64,000 bases of DNA from Streptomyces triculaminicus (GTDB lineage: Bacteria > Actinomycetota > Actinomycetes > Streptomycetales > Streptomycetaceae): NCBI RefSeq assembly GCF_017349075.1, contig NZ_JAFMOF010000003.1, positions 868,001 through 932,000 on the forward strand, given 5' to 3'. Numbering within the stretch: position 1 is the first letter of the stretch; each line of letters starts with the position of its first letter. This document shows, one piece after another, positions 17,645 to 26,686 of this stretch. Both the position numbers and the translations under genes were made by a program. The notes under the pieces are model-generated. The model had not been told where the DNA came from and did not search any database. It was given only the letters and a program-made list of their open reading frames with translations.

Positions 17645-17658
17645 CTACCGATCGGTAG
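17645..17658. promoter_or_regulatory. 14-bp perfect palindrome in the kdp leader
   Basis: CTACCGATCGGTAG lies 52 bp before the first kdp small gene. The core TACCGATCGGTA resembles TetR-type operators, but could also be bound by KdpE or another regulator. It sits between the upstream terminator and the kdp ribosome binding site, so it is well placed to control the operon. Confidence 0.45.
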
Positions 17659-17709
17659 TGGTTGTTTCCTCTAGAGGTCCGTTCATCCGAACCTCTCTAG
17701 GAGCACACG

Positions 17710-17793
17710 ATGGCCGATGTGGCCTTCGTCGTCACCACGATCGCGGTCTTCGCGTTGGTGGCTCTCGTCGCCAAGGGGGTGACGAAGCTGTGA
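17710..17793 (+). CDS. 27-aa single-TM peptide upstream of KdpF
   Basis: A short frame encoding one hydrophobic helix: MADVAFVVTTIAVFALVALV then AKGVTKL. ATG has a CTAGGAG site 7 bp upstream, and the TGA overlaps the kdpF GTG by 4 bp (GTGA). That coupling argues strongly that it is translated. The positive residues at the C-terminus predict N-out/C-in topology. It is not KdpF itself, which follows, and I know no assigned function. It may be a small subunit or stabiliser of the Kdp complex, or a leader peptide. Confidence 0.75.
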   Translation: MADVAFVVTTIAVFALVALVAKGVTKL

Positions 17794-17879
17794 CCGCCGA
17801 GAACATCGTCGGCCTCGTCGTGGCCGTCGCCCTGCTGGGCTACCTGATCCTCGCCCTCGTCTTCCCGGAGAGGTTCTGA
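17790..17879 (+). CDS. kdpF: K+-transporting ATPase subunit KdpF
   Basis: The smallest Kdp subunit, a single-helix lipid-like stabiliser of the KdpFABC complex in the plasma membrane. The 29-aa peptide starts at GTG with TAENIVGLVVAVALLGYLIL and ends FPERF, the usual KdpF pattern with the terminal xPERF. GTGA overlap with the preceding peptide and 8 bp to kdpA show a tight operon. Confidence 0.92.
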   Translation: MTAENIVGLVVAVALLGYLILALVFPERF

Positions 17880-17887
17880 GCACAGAC

Positions 17888-19579
17888 ATGAGTCCCGTCC
17901 TCTCCGGAATCCTCCAGCTCGTCGCGCTCATGGGCGCCCTGACCCTCGCCTACCGCCCGCTCGGCGACTACATGGCCCGCGTCTACGGCTCCGACAAGCA
18001 CCTGCGCTCGGAGAAGCTGATCTACCGCCTCATAGGCGCCGACCCGAGCGCCGAGATGCGCTGGCCGGCGTACCTGCGCGGCGTCCTCGCCTTCTCCGCG
18101 GTCAGCCTCCTCTTCCTCTACCTGCTGCAGCGTCTCCAGGGCGTCCTGCCCGAGTCGCTGTCGCTGGGCTTCACCGCGATCAGCCCCGACCAGGCGTTCA
18201 ACACCGCCGCGTCGTTCGTCGCCAACACCAACTGGCAGTCGTACTCCGGCGAGCAGGCCATGGGCCACGCCGTGCAGACGCTCGGCCTGGCGGTGCAGAA
18301 CTTCGTCTCCGCCGCCGTCGGCATGGCCGTCGCCATCGCCCTCGTACGGGGCTTCGCCCGCTCCCGCACCGGCGACCTGGGCAACTTCTGGGCCGATCTG
18401 GTGCGCGGCACCGTGCGCATCCTGATCCCGCTCTCGGTCGTCGGCGCGCTGATCCTGGTGGCCTGCGGCGCGATCCAGAACTTCGCGGGCATCCACGAGA
18501 TCGGTCGGCTCACCGGCGGCACCCAGCAGGTCAACGGCGGCGCCGTGGCCTCGCAGGAGGTCATCAAGGAGCTGGGCACCAACGGCGGTGGCTACTTCAA
18601 CGCCAACTCCGCCCACCCCTTCGAGAACCCCGACGCCTTCACCAACCTCTTCGAGGCGTTCCTCATCCTCGTCATCCCCTTCTCGCTGACGCGGACCTTC
18701 GGCCGGCTCGTCGGCAACGTCAAGCAGGGCTACGCGATCCTGGCCACCATGGGCCTGATCTGGCTCGGCTTCACCGCGCTGATGATGTGGACCGAGTACG
18801 CCCACCACGGCGCGGCGCTGCAGGCGGCGGGCGGCGCGATGGAGGGCAAGGAGCAGCGCTTCGGCGTCGGCGCCTCCGCGATCTTCGCGACGACCACGAC
18901 GCTGACCTCCACCGGCGCGGTGGACTCCTTCCACTCCTCCTTCACCGGTCTCGGCGGCGGCATCACGCTGCTGGGCATGATGCTGGGCGAGATCGCCCCG
19001 GGAGGCGTCGGATCCGGCCTCTACGGCATGCTCGTCATGGCGATCATCGCGGTCTTCATCGCGGGCCTGATGGTCGGCCGGACGCCCGAGTACCTCGGCA
19101 AGAAGATCGGCACCCGCGAGATCAAGCTCGCCGCCTGCTACATCCTCATCACCCCCACCCTGGTGCTGGGCTTCACCGCGCTGTCCATGGCGCTGTCCTC
19201 GCCGCCGGAGTCGATCCTCAACACGGCCGGCAACTCCGTGCACGACAGCGGCGCCCACGGCTTCTCCGAGGTGCTCTACGCGTTCACCTCCGGTGCCAAC
19301 AACAACGGCTCCGCCTTCGCCGGCCTGAACGCCAACACGCCCTGGTACAACACCACGATCGGCCTCGCGATGCTCCTCGGCCGCTTCCTGCCGATGGTGT
19401 TCGTCCTGGCGCTGGCCGGCTCGCTCGCCGAGCAGAAGCCCGTCCCCGAGACCGCGGGCACCCTGCGCACCGAGAAGCCGCTCTTCGCGGGCCTGCTCGT
19501 CGGCGCGATCCTCATCATCACCGGCTTGACCTACTTCCCGGCCCTGGCCCTTGGCCCGATGGCGGAGGGACTCTCATGA
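17888..19579 (+). CDS. kdpA: K+-transporting ATPase subunit KdpA
   Basis: The channel-like potassium-binding subunit of KdpFABC, homologous to Trk/KtrB transporters; integral membrane. The 563-aa protein has about ten transmembrane helices and four P-loop repeats. The selectivity regions can be seen as NTNWQSYSGEQ, TNGGGYFNANSAHPFENP, TTLTSTGAVDS and SGANNNGSAFAGL. Length matches the family (about 555). The stop overlaps the kdpB ATG (ATGA). Confidence 0.96.
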   Translation: MSPVLSGILQLVALMGALTLAYRPLGDYMARVYGSDKHLRSEKLIYRLIGADPSAEMRWPAYLRGVLAFSAVSLLFLYLLQRLQGVLPESLSLGFTAISPDQAFNTAASFVANTNWQSYSGEQAMGHAVQTLGLAVQNFVSAAVGMAVAIALVRGFARSRTGDLGNFWADLVRGTVRILIPLSVVGALILVACGAIQNFAGIHEIGRLTGGTQQVNGGAVASQEVIKELGTNGGGYFNANSAHPFENPDAFTNLFEAFLILVIPFSLTRTFGRLVGNVKQGYAILATMGLIWLGFTALMMWTEYAHHGAALQAAGGAMEGKEQRFGVGASAIFATTTTLTSTGAVDSFHSSFTGLGGGITLLGMMLGEIAPGGVGSGLYGMLVMAIIAVFIAGLMVGRTPEYLGKKIGTREIKLAACYILITPTLVLGFTALSMALSSPPESILNTAGNSVHDSGAHGFSEVLYAFTSGANNNGSAFAGLNANTPWYNTTIGLAMLLGRFLPMVFVLALAGSLAEQKPVPETAGTLRTEKPLFAGLLVGAILIITGLTYFPALALGPMAEGLS

Positions 19580-21684
19580 GCACGACCACCCCTGTCCGTA
19601 CGGAGTCCGAGGACCCCAAGGACGTCCACCCGCACGGCGACCAGGAGCCCGGCCGCGTCTCCGGCGGCCTCTTCGACCCGGCGCAGCTGCTGAAGTCCCT
19701 GCCGGACGCGTTCCGCAAGCTCGACCCCCGGGTGATGGTCAAGTCCCCGGTGATGTTCGTCGTCCTGATCGGCTCGGTGGTCACCACCGTGCTGGCGCTG
19801 AAGGACCCGGGCGACTGGTTCGGCTGGGCGATCACCGTCTGGCTGTGGCTGACCGTCCTCTTCGCCAACCTCGCCGAGGCCGTCGCCGAGGGCCGCGGCA
19901 AGGCCCAGGCCGACACCCTGCGCAAGGCCAAGACCGACACCGTCGCGCGGCGCCTGAACGGCGACAGCGAGGAATCGGTGCCCGGCACCGAGCTGCGCGT
20001 GGGCGACCTGGTCGTCTGCGAGGCCGGCGACATCATCCCGGGCGACGGCGACGTCGTCGAGGGCGTGGCCTCCGTCGACGAGTCCGCCATCACGGGTGAG
20101 TCGGCGCCGGTCATCCGCGAGTCCGGCGGTGACCGCTCGGCGGTCACCGGCGGCACCAAGGTCCTCTCCGACCGCATCGTCATCAAGATCACGACGAAGC
20201 CCGGCGAGACCTTCATCGACCGGATGATCAACCTGGTCGAGGGCGCCGCCCGGCAGAAGACGCCGAACGAGATCGCCCTCAACATCCTGCTGGCCTCGCT
20301 CACCATCGTCTTCCTGCTGGCGGTCATCACCCTCCAGCCGTTCGCCATCCACGCGGGCGCCGAGCAGTCGATGATCATCCTCGCGGCCCTGCTGGTCTGC
20401 CTCATCCCGACCACCATCGGCGCGCTGCTCTCCGCGATCGGCATCGCCGGCATGGACCGGCTGGTGCAGCGCAACGTCCTGGCGATGTCCGGGCGCGCGG
20501 TGGAGGCCGCGGGCGACGTCTCGACGCTGCTGCTCGACAAGACCGGCACCATCACCTACGGCAACCGCCAGGCCGCCGAGTTCGTGCCCGTCAAGGGCAC
20601 CACGGCCGCCGAGGTGGCCGACGCCGCCCAGCTCTCCTCCCTCGCCGACGAGACGCCCGAGGGCCGCTCGATCGTCGTCCTGGCCAAGGAGAAGTACGGC
20701 CTGCGCGAGCGCCACGAGGGCGAGCTGGTGGGCGCCGAGTGGGTGCCCTTCACGGCGCAGACCCGTATGTCGGGCGTGGACGTCGACGGCCGCAAGGTCC
20801 GCAAGGGCGCGACCGGTTCGGTCGTGGCCTGGGTCAAGGAGAACGGTGGCACCGTCTCCGACGACGCCACCCGGCTCACCGACGACATCTCGCAGGCCGG
20901 CGGCACCCCGCTGCTCGTCGCCGTGGAGGACGGCAAGGGTGCTCGTGTGCTCGGCGTCATCCACCTCAAGGACGTCGTCAAGGAGGGCATGCGGGAGCGC
21001 TTCGACGAGCTGCGTGCCATGGGCATCAAGACCGTCATGATCACGGGCGACAACCCGCTGACGGCCAAGGCCATCGCCGAGGAGGCCGGCGTCGACGACT
21101 TCCTCGCCGAGGCCACGCCCGAGGACAAGATGGCGCTCATCAAGCGCGAGCAGGCCGGCGGCAAGCTCGTGGCGATGACGGGCGACGGCACCAACGACGC
21201 GCCCGCGCTCGCCCAGGCGGACGTCGGCGTGGCCATGAACACCGGCACCTCGGCCGCCAAGGAGGCCGGGAACATGGTGGACCTGGACTCCAACCCCACC
21301 AAGCTCATCGAGATCGTCGAGATCGGCAAGCAGCTGCTCATCACGCGCGGCGCCCTGACGACCTTCTCGATCGCCAACGACGTCGCGAAGTACTTCGCCA
21401 TCATCCCTGCGATGTTCGCGGTGGCCTACCCCGGCCTGGACAAGCTCAACGTCATGGGCCTGGCCTCCCCGGAGTCGGCGATCCTGTCGGCCGTCATCTT
21501 CAACGCGCTGATCATCGTGGCCCTGGTGCCGCTCGCCCTCAAGGGCGTGCGCTACCGGCCGATGAGCGCGGACGCCATGCTCCGCCGCAACCTCCTGGTC
21601 TACGGACTGGGCGGCCTGATCTCCCCGTTCATCGGCATCAAGATCATCGACCTGCTCATCTCCCTCATCCCTGGCATCGGGTGA
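19576..21684 (+). CDS. kdpB: K+-transporting ATPase subunit KdpB
   Basis: The P-type ATPase subunit that drives high-affinity K+ uptake; plasma membrane. The 702-aa protein has the phosphorylation motif DKTGTIT with Asp321. Also present are the actuator loop TGESAPV, the nucleotide-domain region and the hinge MTGDGTNDAPALAQADVGVAM. Streptomyces-style extra N-terminal residues (1-35, Asp/Gly/Pro-rich) precede TM1. ATGA overlap with kdpA. Confidence 0.96.
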   Translation: MSTTTPVRTESEDPKDVHPHGDQEPGRVSGGLFDPAQLLKSLPDAFRKLDPRVMVKSPVMFVVLIGSVVTTVLALKDPGDWFGWAITVWLWLTVLFANLAEAVAEGRGKAQADTLRKAKTDTVARRLNGDSEESVPGTELRVGDLVVCEAGDIIPGDGDVVEGVASVDESAITGESAPVIRESGGDRSAVTGGTKVLSDRIVIKITTKPGETFIDRMINLVEGAARQKTPNEIALNILLASLTIVFLLAVITLQPFAIHAGAEQSMIILAALLVCLIPTTIGALLSAIGIAGMDRLVQRNVLAMSGRAVEAAGDVSTLLLDKTGTITYGNRQAAEFVPVKGTTAAEVADAAQLSSLADETPEGRSIVVLAKEKYGLRERHEGELVGAEWVPFTAQTRMSGVDVDGRKVRKGATGSVVAWVKENGGTVSDDATRLTDDISQAGGTPLLVAVEDGKGARVLGVIHLKDVVKEGMRERFDELRAMGIKTVMITGDNPLTAKAIAEEAGVDDFLAEATPEDKMALIKREQAGGKLVAMTGDGTNDAPALAQADVGVAMNTGTSAAKEAGNMVDLDSNPTKLIEIVEIGKQLLITRGALTTFSIANDVAKYFAIIPAMFAVAYPGLDKLNVMGLASPESAILSAVIFNALIIVALVPLALKGVRYRPMSADAMLRRNLLVYGLGGLISPFIGIKIIDLLISLIPGIG

Positions 21685-21688
21685 CGTC

Positions 21689-22339
21689 ATGAACATCTCC
21701 GTACGCAGCACGGCCCGCCTGCTGGGCGCCGGGCTCCGCGCCCTGCTCGTCCTCACGGTGGTCTGCGGTGTGATCTACCCGCTGGTCGTCACCGGCATCG
21801 CCCAGGCGGCCTTCCACGACAAGGCCAACGGCTCGGAGATCACGGCCGAGGGCAGGTCCGTCGGCTCCGAGCGGCTCGGCCAGACCTACGACCTGGAGAC
21901 GAAGGACCAGGACGGCAACCCGCTGCCCGACCCGAAGTTCTTCCAGCCCCGCCCCTCGGCGGCCGGCCCCAACACCGAGAACACGCGCCACAAGCTGCTG
22001 GTCTCCGGCGCCTCCAACCTCGCCGCGGACAGCAAGGTGCTGCTGGACAACGTCGAGAGGCGGCGCACGGACGTCGCGGCCTTCAACGGCGTCTCCCCGT
22101 CCTCGGTCCCGGTGGACGCCCTCACCGCCTCCGCCTCCGGCGTCGACCCCGACATCTCGCCGGCCTACGCCCGCCTGCAGGCCAAGCGGGTCGCCAAGGC
22201 CAACGGCCTGGCGGCGGCGAAGGTCGAGAAGCTGGTCGAGGACCACGTGGACGGCCGGGTGCTGGGCTTCATGGGCGAGGAGCGCGTGAACGTGCTCGGG
22301 CTCAACGTGGCGCTGAAGAAGCTGGCCGCGAAGGGCTGA
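21689..22339 (+). CDS. kdpC: K+-transporting ATPase subunit KdpC
   Basis: Single-pass subunit needed for assembly and K+ affinity of KdpFABC. The 216-aa protein has one N-terminal transmembrane helix (about 17-39, ALLVLTVVCGVIYPLVVTGI). The extracytoplasmic domain has GSERLGQTY, FQPRPSAAG, SGASNLA and DISPAYARLQAKRVAKANG, all KdpC signatures. It starts 4 bp after kdpB, and a strong terminator follows. Confidence 0.95.
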   Translation: MNISVRSTARLLGAGLRALLVLTVVCGVIYPLVVTGIAQAAFHDKANGSEITAEGRSVGSERLGQTYDLETKDQDGNPLPDPKFFQPRPSAAGPNTENTRHKLLVSGASNLAADSKVLLDNVERRRTDVAAFNGVSPSSVPVDALTASASGVDPDISPAYARLQAKRVAKANGLAAAKVEKLVEDHVDGRVLGFMGEERVNVLGLNVALKKLAAKG

Positions 22340-22357
22340 CCGCCCGTCTTGGGGGGA

Positions 22358-22398
22358 AACGTCGGCAGGCGGGGCTCATCGCCCCGCCTGCCGACGTT
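22358..22398 (+). terminator. Terminator of the kdpFABC operon
   Basis: A perfect 18-bp stem (22358-22375 with 22381-22398) with 5-nt loop, 18 bp after the kdpC stop. It separates the structural operon from the lectin gene and the distant kdpDE regulators. Confidence 0.85.
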
Positions 22399-22489
22399 CG
22401 GGTAGAGATCCCTCCGCTTGTTCAGCGTTGAGCTGATTGTCCGTCTATCTCCGCGTGCGGCAAGGTTTGAGCTGGCTACGATCGCCCGC

Positions 22490-23214
22490 ATGAAGATCAC
22501 CACGAAGCTCGCCACCATCGCGGCCTCCGGTGCCGCCGCCGTCGCGGTCGCCGGTGCCGCCACCGGCGCCATGACCCCGGCCGCGGCCCACGCCGCCGAT
22601 GCGCGGGGCGCCCGTCAGCTCTTCGTCAACAACCACAGCAACCAGTGCCTGCAGATCGCGGACCCGAGCGCCGGCAACGGCGCTCCCGCCGTTCAGGGCT
22701 TCTGCGAGAACGGACAGAAGTCGCAGTGGCGCGCCGAGCGGATCGGCACGACGCGCGACTTCAGAATCGTCAACGTCGTCACCGGCAAGTGCCTGGAGAT
22801 AGCCGACTCCCGCAAGGACGACGGCGCCCCCGCCCAGCAGTGGACCTGCGTCGACAAGCTCGACACCCAGACCTGGGCCTTCGAGTTCGCCAACGACAAC
22901 GGGCTGATCTTCAACAAGAACAGCGCCAAGGTCCTCGAGGTCGAGAACTCCGCCATCAAGCCCGGTGCGCGCGTCCAGCAGTGGTCGTACGCCGGCGTCC
23001 CCGGCCAGGTGTGGCGCTCGGTCCAGGTCTCCGGCACCGCGAACCCCACCCCGCAGCCCTCGGTGCCGCCGACCGCGGAGCCCACCCCGCGGCCCACCAC
23101 GGCCCCCAGCACCGCGCCGCGGCCCACCGCGCAGCCCTCGATACCGCCGACCACGGCCCCGCAGCCCTCGAAGGCCCCCACCACCCCGCAGCCGGCCGTG
23201 ACCCCGTCGGCTAG
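22490..23214 (+). pseudogene. Secreted ricin-type lectin with Pro/Thr tail; frame broken just before its stop
   Basis: Predicted exported carbohydrate-binding protein. It starts MKITTKLATIAASGAAAVAV, a signal peptide with cleavage likely after AAAHA (about residue 35). One ricin-B trefoil (about 42-180) carries CLQIADP, KCLEIADS, AQQWTC and VQQWSY repeats. A tail of PQPS/PPT/PRPTT units follows. In the starting frame no stop occurs until 23788, across a terminator and the antisense acetyltransferase gene. The other frame has TAG at 23212, 8 bp before the terminator. Adding one C to the CCCC run at 23202-23205 yields ...PAVTPVG and that stop (241 aa). The mature lectin domain is unaffected. 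Confidence 0.75.
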
Positions 23215-23221
23215 TCGCTTC

Positions 23222-23253
23222 CGCCCCCGCCCCGGCGTCCCGGGGCGGGGGCG
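23222..23253. terminator. Bidirectional terminator between lectin and acetyltransferase genes
   Basis: A perfect 14-bp G/C stem (23222-23235 with 23240-23253) and CGTC loop between two convergent genes. Its place 8 bp after TAG at 23212 supports that TAG as the native lectin stop. Confidence 0.85.
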
Positions 23254-23271
23254 TCCGCGTGTCCGGGGTGC

Positions 23272-23808
23272 TCACCACACGTCGCCCGGGCGCCAGTCGC
23301 ACGTCAGCTCGCCGTCGAGGTCGAGCGGCGTTCCCAGGGGCAGGACGTGGATGAAGCCGTCCTCGTCCGGGGTGCGCTCGATGCCCGTCGGGGCGAGCAC
23401 CGACGACGGGCCGCGCCACTGCCGCCAGCCGCGGCCGGTGTACAGCGGTACGGCCTCGTCGGCCGCGCCGAGCGCCCCCAGCTCGTACGCGCCCCGGCGC
23501 AGCACGTGCTCCAGGGCCTCCATCACGGCCGAGGCGTGCCCCCGCCGACGGCGGTCGGCCCGTACCGCCACGGCCTCGACGTACCCCGCCCGCAGGGCGC
23601 GGCCGCCGTGCAGCAGGCGCCGTTGCACCAGCGAGCCGTGGGCGACGAGCTCGCCGTCCTCGTACCCCAGCGCGTGCATGCCGCCGATGCCGTGGTCCCA
23701 GTCCTCGTCGGTGAAGTCGCCCTCGAAGGCGTCGGTCAGGAGGGAGCGGATCGCGACGAGTTCGCCGTCGGCGAGGTCGGAGGTGTGAGCGGTGCGTGTG
23801 TCCGTCAT
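23272..23808 (-). CDS. aac(2'): AAC(2')-I-type aminoglycoside N-acetyltransferase (GNAT fold)
   Basis: A 178-aa GNAT protein closely matching the pattern of chromosomal AAC(2')-I enzymes of mycobacteria and Providencia, which acetylate the 2' amino group of aminoglycosides. Shared features are FTDEDWDHGIGGMHAL, VQRRLLHGGRALRAGYVEAV, the acetyl-CoA loop RADRRRRGHASAVM, LYTGRGWRQWRGPSSVLAP and the C-terminal CDWRPGDVW. The whole length fits the family (about 180 aa). ATG at 23808 has GAGG 9 bp before it; an upstream in-frame start adds three residues. Resistance is inferred, since these enzymes may have another native substrate. Confidence 0.85.
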   Translation of the reverse strand: MTDTRTAHTSDLADGELVAIRSLLTDAFEGDFTDEDWDHGIGGMHALGYEDGELVAHGSLVQRRLLHGGRALRAGYVEAVAVRADRRRRGHASAVMEALEHVLRRGAYELGALGAADEAVPLYTGRGWRQWRGPSSVLAPTGIERTPDEDGFIHVLPLGTPLDLDGELTCDWRPGDVW

Positions 23809-24039
23809 GCGGATCAACCTCGCAACGGGGCGACAGGGGTGTCAAGGAGCCTGTCGTGGGGGTGACGGCGCGCGTTACGCCCGTAGGCGTCAGAGCTGCG
23901 TCAATACCTGCCGGTCGGCCGCCTCCGGCCCGAAATGTCCAAATCCTTGGCCGTAAGGTCGACGGTGCGCGACGGTGTGGCACCTCGGGGCGGACAACCG
24001 CCCCGAACACCGTCGCGATTCCTGAAAGACAATGGGGCC

Positions 24040-26595
24040 ATGGGACGCGGCAATCTCCGGATCTACCTCGGCGCGGCACCGGGCGTCGGCAAGACCTACG
24101 CCATGCTCTCGGAGGCCCACCGCCGGGTCGAGCGCGGGACGGACGTCGTGGTCGGCTTCGTGGAGCACCACGGCCGCCCGCGCACCGAGGTGATGCTGCA
24201 CGGTCTCGAGGAGGTGTCCCGCCGCGAGATCGCCTACCGGGACGCGGTCTTCACCGAGATGGACGTGGACGCCGTCCTCGCCCGCCGTCCCGCCGTCGTG
24301 TGTGTGGACGAACTCGCCCACACCAACGTCCCCGGCTCCCGCAACTCCAAGCGCTGGCAGGACGTCGAGGAACTGCTGCAGGCCGGCATCGACGTCGTCT
24401 CGACCGTCAACATCCAGCACCTGGAGTCGCTCGGCGACGTCGTCGAGTCGATAACGGGCGTCCGGCAGCGCGAGACCGTGCCCGACGAGGTGGTCCGCCG
24501 CGCGGACCAGATCGAGCTGGTCGACATGTCGCCGCAGGCCCTGCGCCGCCGCATGGCGCACGGCAACATCTACAAGCCCGACAAGGTCGACGCCGCCCTC
24601 TCCAACTACTTCCGCCCCGGCAACCTCACCGCCCTGCGCGAGCTGGCCCTGCTGTGGACCGCCGACCGCGTCGACGAGTACCTGCGGCAGTACCGCACCG
24701 AGCACAGCGTCTCCACCATCTGGCACGCCCGCGAGCGCATCGTCGTCGGCCTCACCGGCGGCCCCGAGGGCCGTACGCTCATCCGCCGCGCCTCCCGCAT
24801 GGCCGCCAAGGGCTCGGGCAGCGAGATCCTCGCCGTCTACATCGCCCGCAGCGACGGCCTGACCTCCGCCTCGCCCAAGGAGCTGGCGGTCCAGCGCACG
24901 CTCGTGGAGGACCTCGGCGGTACGTTCCACCACGTCATAGGCGACGACGTGCCGGCCTCGCTGCTGGACTTCGCGCGCGGCGTCAACGCCACCCAGATCG
25001 TGCTGGGCTCCAGCCGCCGCAAGACCTGGCAGTACATCTTCGGGCCCGGCGTCGGCCAGACCGTCGCCCGCGACTCGGGCCCCGACCTCGACGTCCACAT
25101 CGTCACCCACGAGGAGGCCGCCAAGGGCCGCGGACTGCCCGTGGCGCGCGGCGCCCGGCTCGGCCGGGGCCGGATCGTGGCCGGCTGGCTGGTCGGCATC
25201 GGCGGCCCCGCGCTGCTGAGCCTGCTGCTGACACGGGTCGTCCCGGACCTCGGGCTCGCCAACGACATGCTGCTGTTCCTGTGCACCACGGTCGGGGCGG
25301 CCCTGCTCGGCGGCGCGCTGCCGTCCCTGGCGTCGGCGGCGTTCGGCTCGCTCCTGCTGAACTACTACTTCGTCGAGCCGGTCCACCGCTGGACCATCAC
25401 CGACTCCAAGAACATCGTCGCCATCACGATATTCGTCCTCGTCGCCATCTCCGTGGCGTCCGTCGTCGACGTCGCGGCCCGCCGCACCCACCAGGCCGCC
25501 CGGCTGCGGGCGGAATCGGAGATCCTCTCCTTCCTCGCGGGCAGCGTGCTGCGCGGCGAGACGAGCCTGGACGCCCTCCTGGAACGGGTCCGCGAGACCT
25601 TCGGCATGGAATCCGTCGCCCTGCTCGAGCGCGCCAGCGACGTCGACCCGTGGACCTGCGCCAGCAGCGTCGTGACCAGCGACGGCAAGCCCCTGCTGCG
25701 GCCCGAGGACGCGGACGTGGACATGCCGGTCGGCGACAACATGGCCCTCGCCCTCTCCGGCCGGGTGCTGCCCGCCGAGGACCGCCGCGTGCTGGCCGCC
25801 TTCGCCGCGCAGGCCGCCGTCGTCCTGGACCGCCAGCGGCTGGTCGGCGAGGCGGAGGAGGCCCGCCGGCTCGCCGAGGGCAACCGCATCCGCACCGCCC
25901 TGCTGGCCGCCGTCAGCCACGACCTGCGCACCCCGCTGGCCGGCATCAAGGCCTCCGTGACCTCCCTGCGCTCCGACGACGTCGCCTGGTCGGCGGAGGA
26001 CGAGGCCGAGCTGCTCGCCGGCATCGAGGACGGCGCCGACCGGCTCGACCACCTGGTCGGCAACCTGCTCGACATGTCCCGGCTGCAGACCGGCACCGTC
26101 ACCCCGCTGATCAGGGAGATCGACCTCGACGAGGTGGTCCCGATGGCGCTGGGCGGCGTCCCCGAGGGCAGCGTCGCCCTCGACATCCCCGAGACGCTGC
26201 CGATGGTCGCCGTCGACCCGGGGCTGCTCGAGCGCGGCGTGGCGAACATCGTCGAGAACGCGGTCAAGTACAACCCGCCCGGCGCCGCCCCCGTCCTGGT
26301 GGCTGCCAGCGCCCTCGGCGACCGCGTCGAGGTGCGGGTGGCCGACCGGGGGCCCGGCGTGCCCGACAGCGCCAAGGACCGCATCTTCGAGCCCTTCCAG
26401 CGGTACGGCGACGCGCCCCGCGGCGCCGGGGTGGGCCTCGGCCTCGCGGTCGCGCGGGGCTTCGCCGAGGCCATGGGCGGCACGCTGGCCGCCGAGGACA
26501 CCCCGGGCGGCGGGATGACCATGGTCCTCACCCTCCGCGCCGCGCCCGGGCGGCCGCCCGTACGACCGGACCTGCCGGCCCAGGCCACGACGTGA
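24040..26595 (+). CDS. kdpD: Sensor histidine kinase KdpD
   Basis: Membrane sensor of low K+ or turgor that phosphorylates KdpE. The 851-aa protein has an N-terminal KdpD domain with Walker A GAAPGVGKT (11-19) and CVDELAHTN. A USP-like domain (about 230-365), four clustered transmembrane helices (about 382-490), a GAF-like region, HisKA with His627 (AAVSHDLRTPLAGIKAS) and an ATPase domain with NIVENAVKYNPP and GVGLGLAVARGF complete it. ATG at 24040 was chosen from the family start GNLRIYLGAAPGVGKT; an upstream in-frame ATG at 23935 would add 35 residues. It is unlinked from kdpFABC by the lectin and acetyltransferase genes. Confidence 0.94.
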   Translation: MGRGNLRIYLGAAPGVGKTYAMLSEAHRRVERGTDVVVGFVEHHGRPRTEVMLHGLEEVSRREIAYRDAVFTEMDVDAVLARRPAVVCVDELAHTNVPGSRNSKRWQDVEELLQAGIDVVSTVNIQHLESLGDVVESITGVRQRETVPDEVVRRADQIELVDMSPQALRRRMAHGNIYKPDKVDAALSNYFRPGNLTALRELALLWTADRVDEYLRQYRTEHSVSTIWHARERIVVGLTGGPEGRTLIRRASRMAAKGSGSEILAVYIARSDGLTSASPKELAVQRTLVEDLGGTFHHVIGDDVPASLLDFARGVNATQIVLGSSRRKTWQYIFGPGVGQTVARDSGPDLDVHIVTHEEAAKGRGLPVARGARLGRGRIVAGWLVGIGGPALLSLLLTRVVPDLGLANDMLLFLCTTVGAALLGGALPSLASAAFGSLLLNYYFVEPVHRWTITDSKNIVAITIFVLVAISVASVVDVAARRTHQAARLRAESEILSFLAGSVLRGETSLDALLERVRETFGMESVALLERASDVDPWTCASSVVTSDGKPLLRPEDADVDMPVGDNMALALSGRVLPAEDRRVLAAFAAQAAVVLDRQRLVGEAEEARRLAEGNRIRTALLAAVSHDLRTPLAGIKASVTSLRSDDVAWSAEDEAELLAGIEDGADRLDHLVGNLLDMSRLQTGTVTPLIREIDLDEVVPMALGGVPEGSVALDIPETLPMVAVDPGLLERGVANIVENAVKYNPPGAAPVLVAASALGDRVEVRVADRGPGVPDSAKDRIFEPFQRYGDAPRGAGVGLGLAVARGFAEAMGGTLAAEDTPGGGMTMVLTLRAAPGRPPVRPDLPAQATT

Positions 26596-26686
26596 CGCCC
26601 GCCGCGGCCGCACGGACCGCAGAACGAACCGGACCAGGATTCCGGGCCCCAGGCCGGGGCCCGCACGACAGTAGAGGTGGTTCAGC

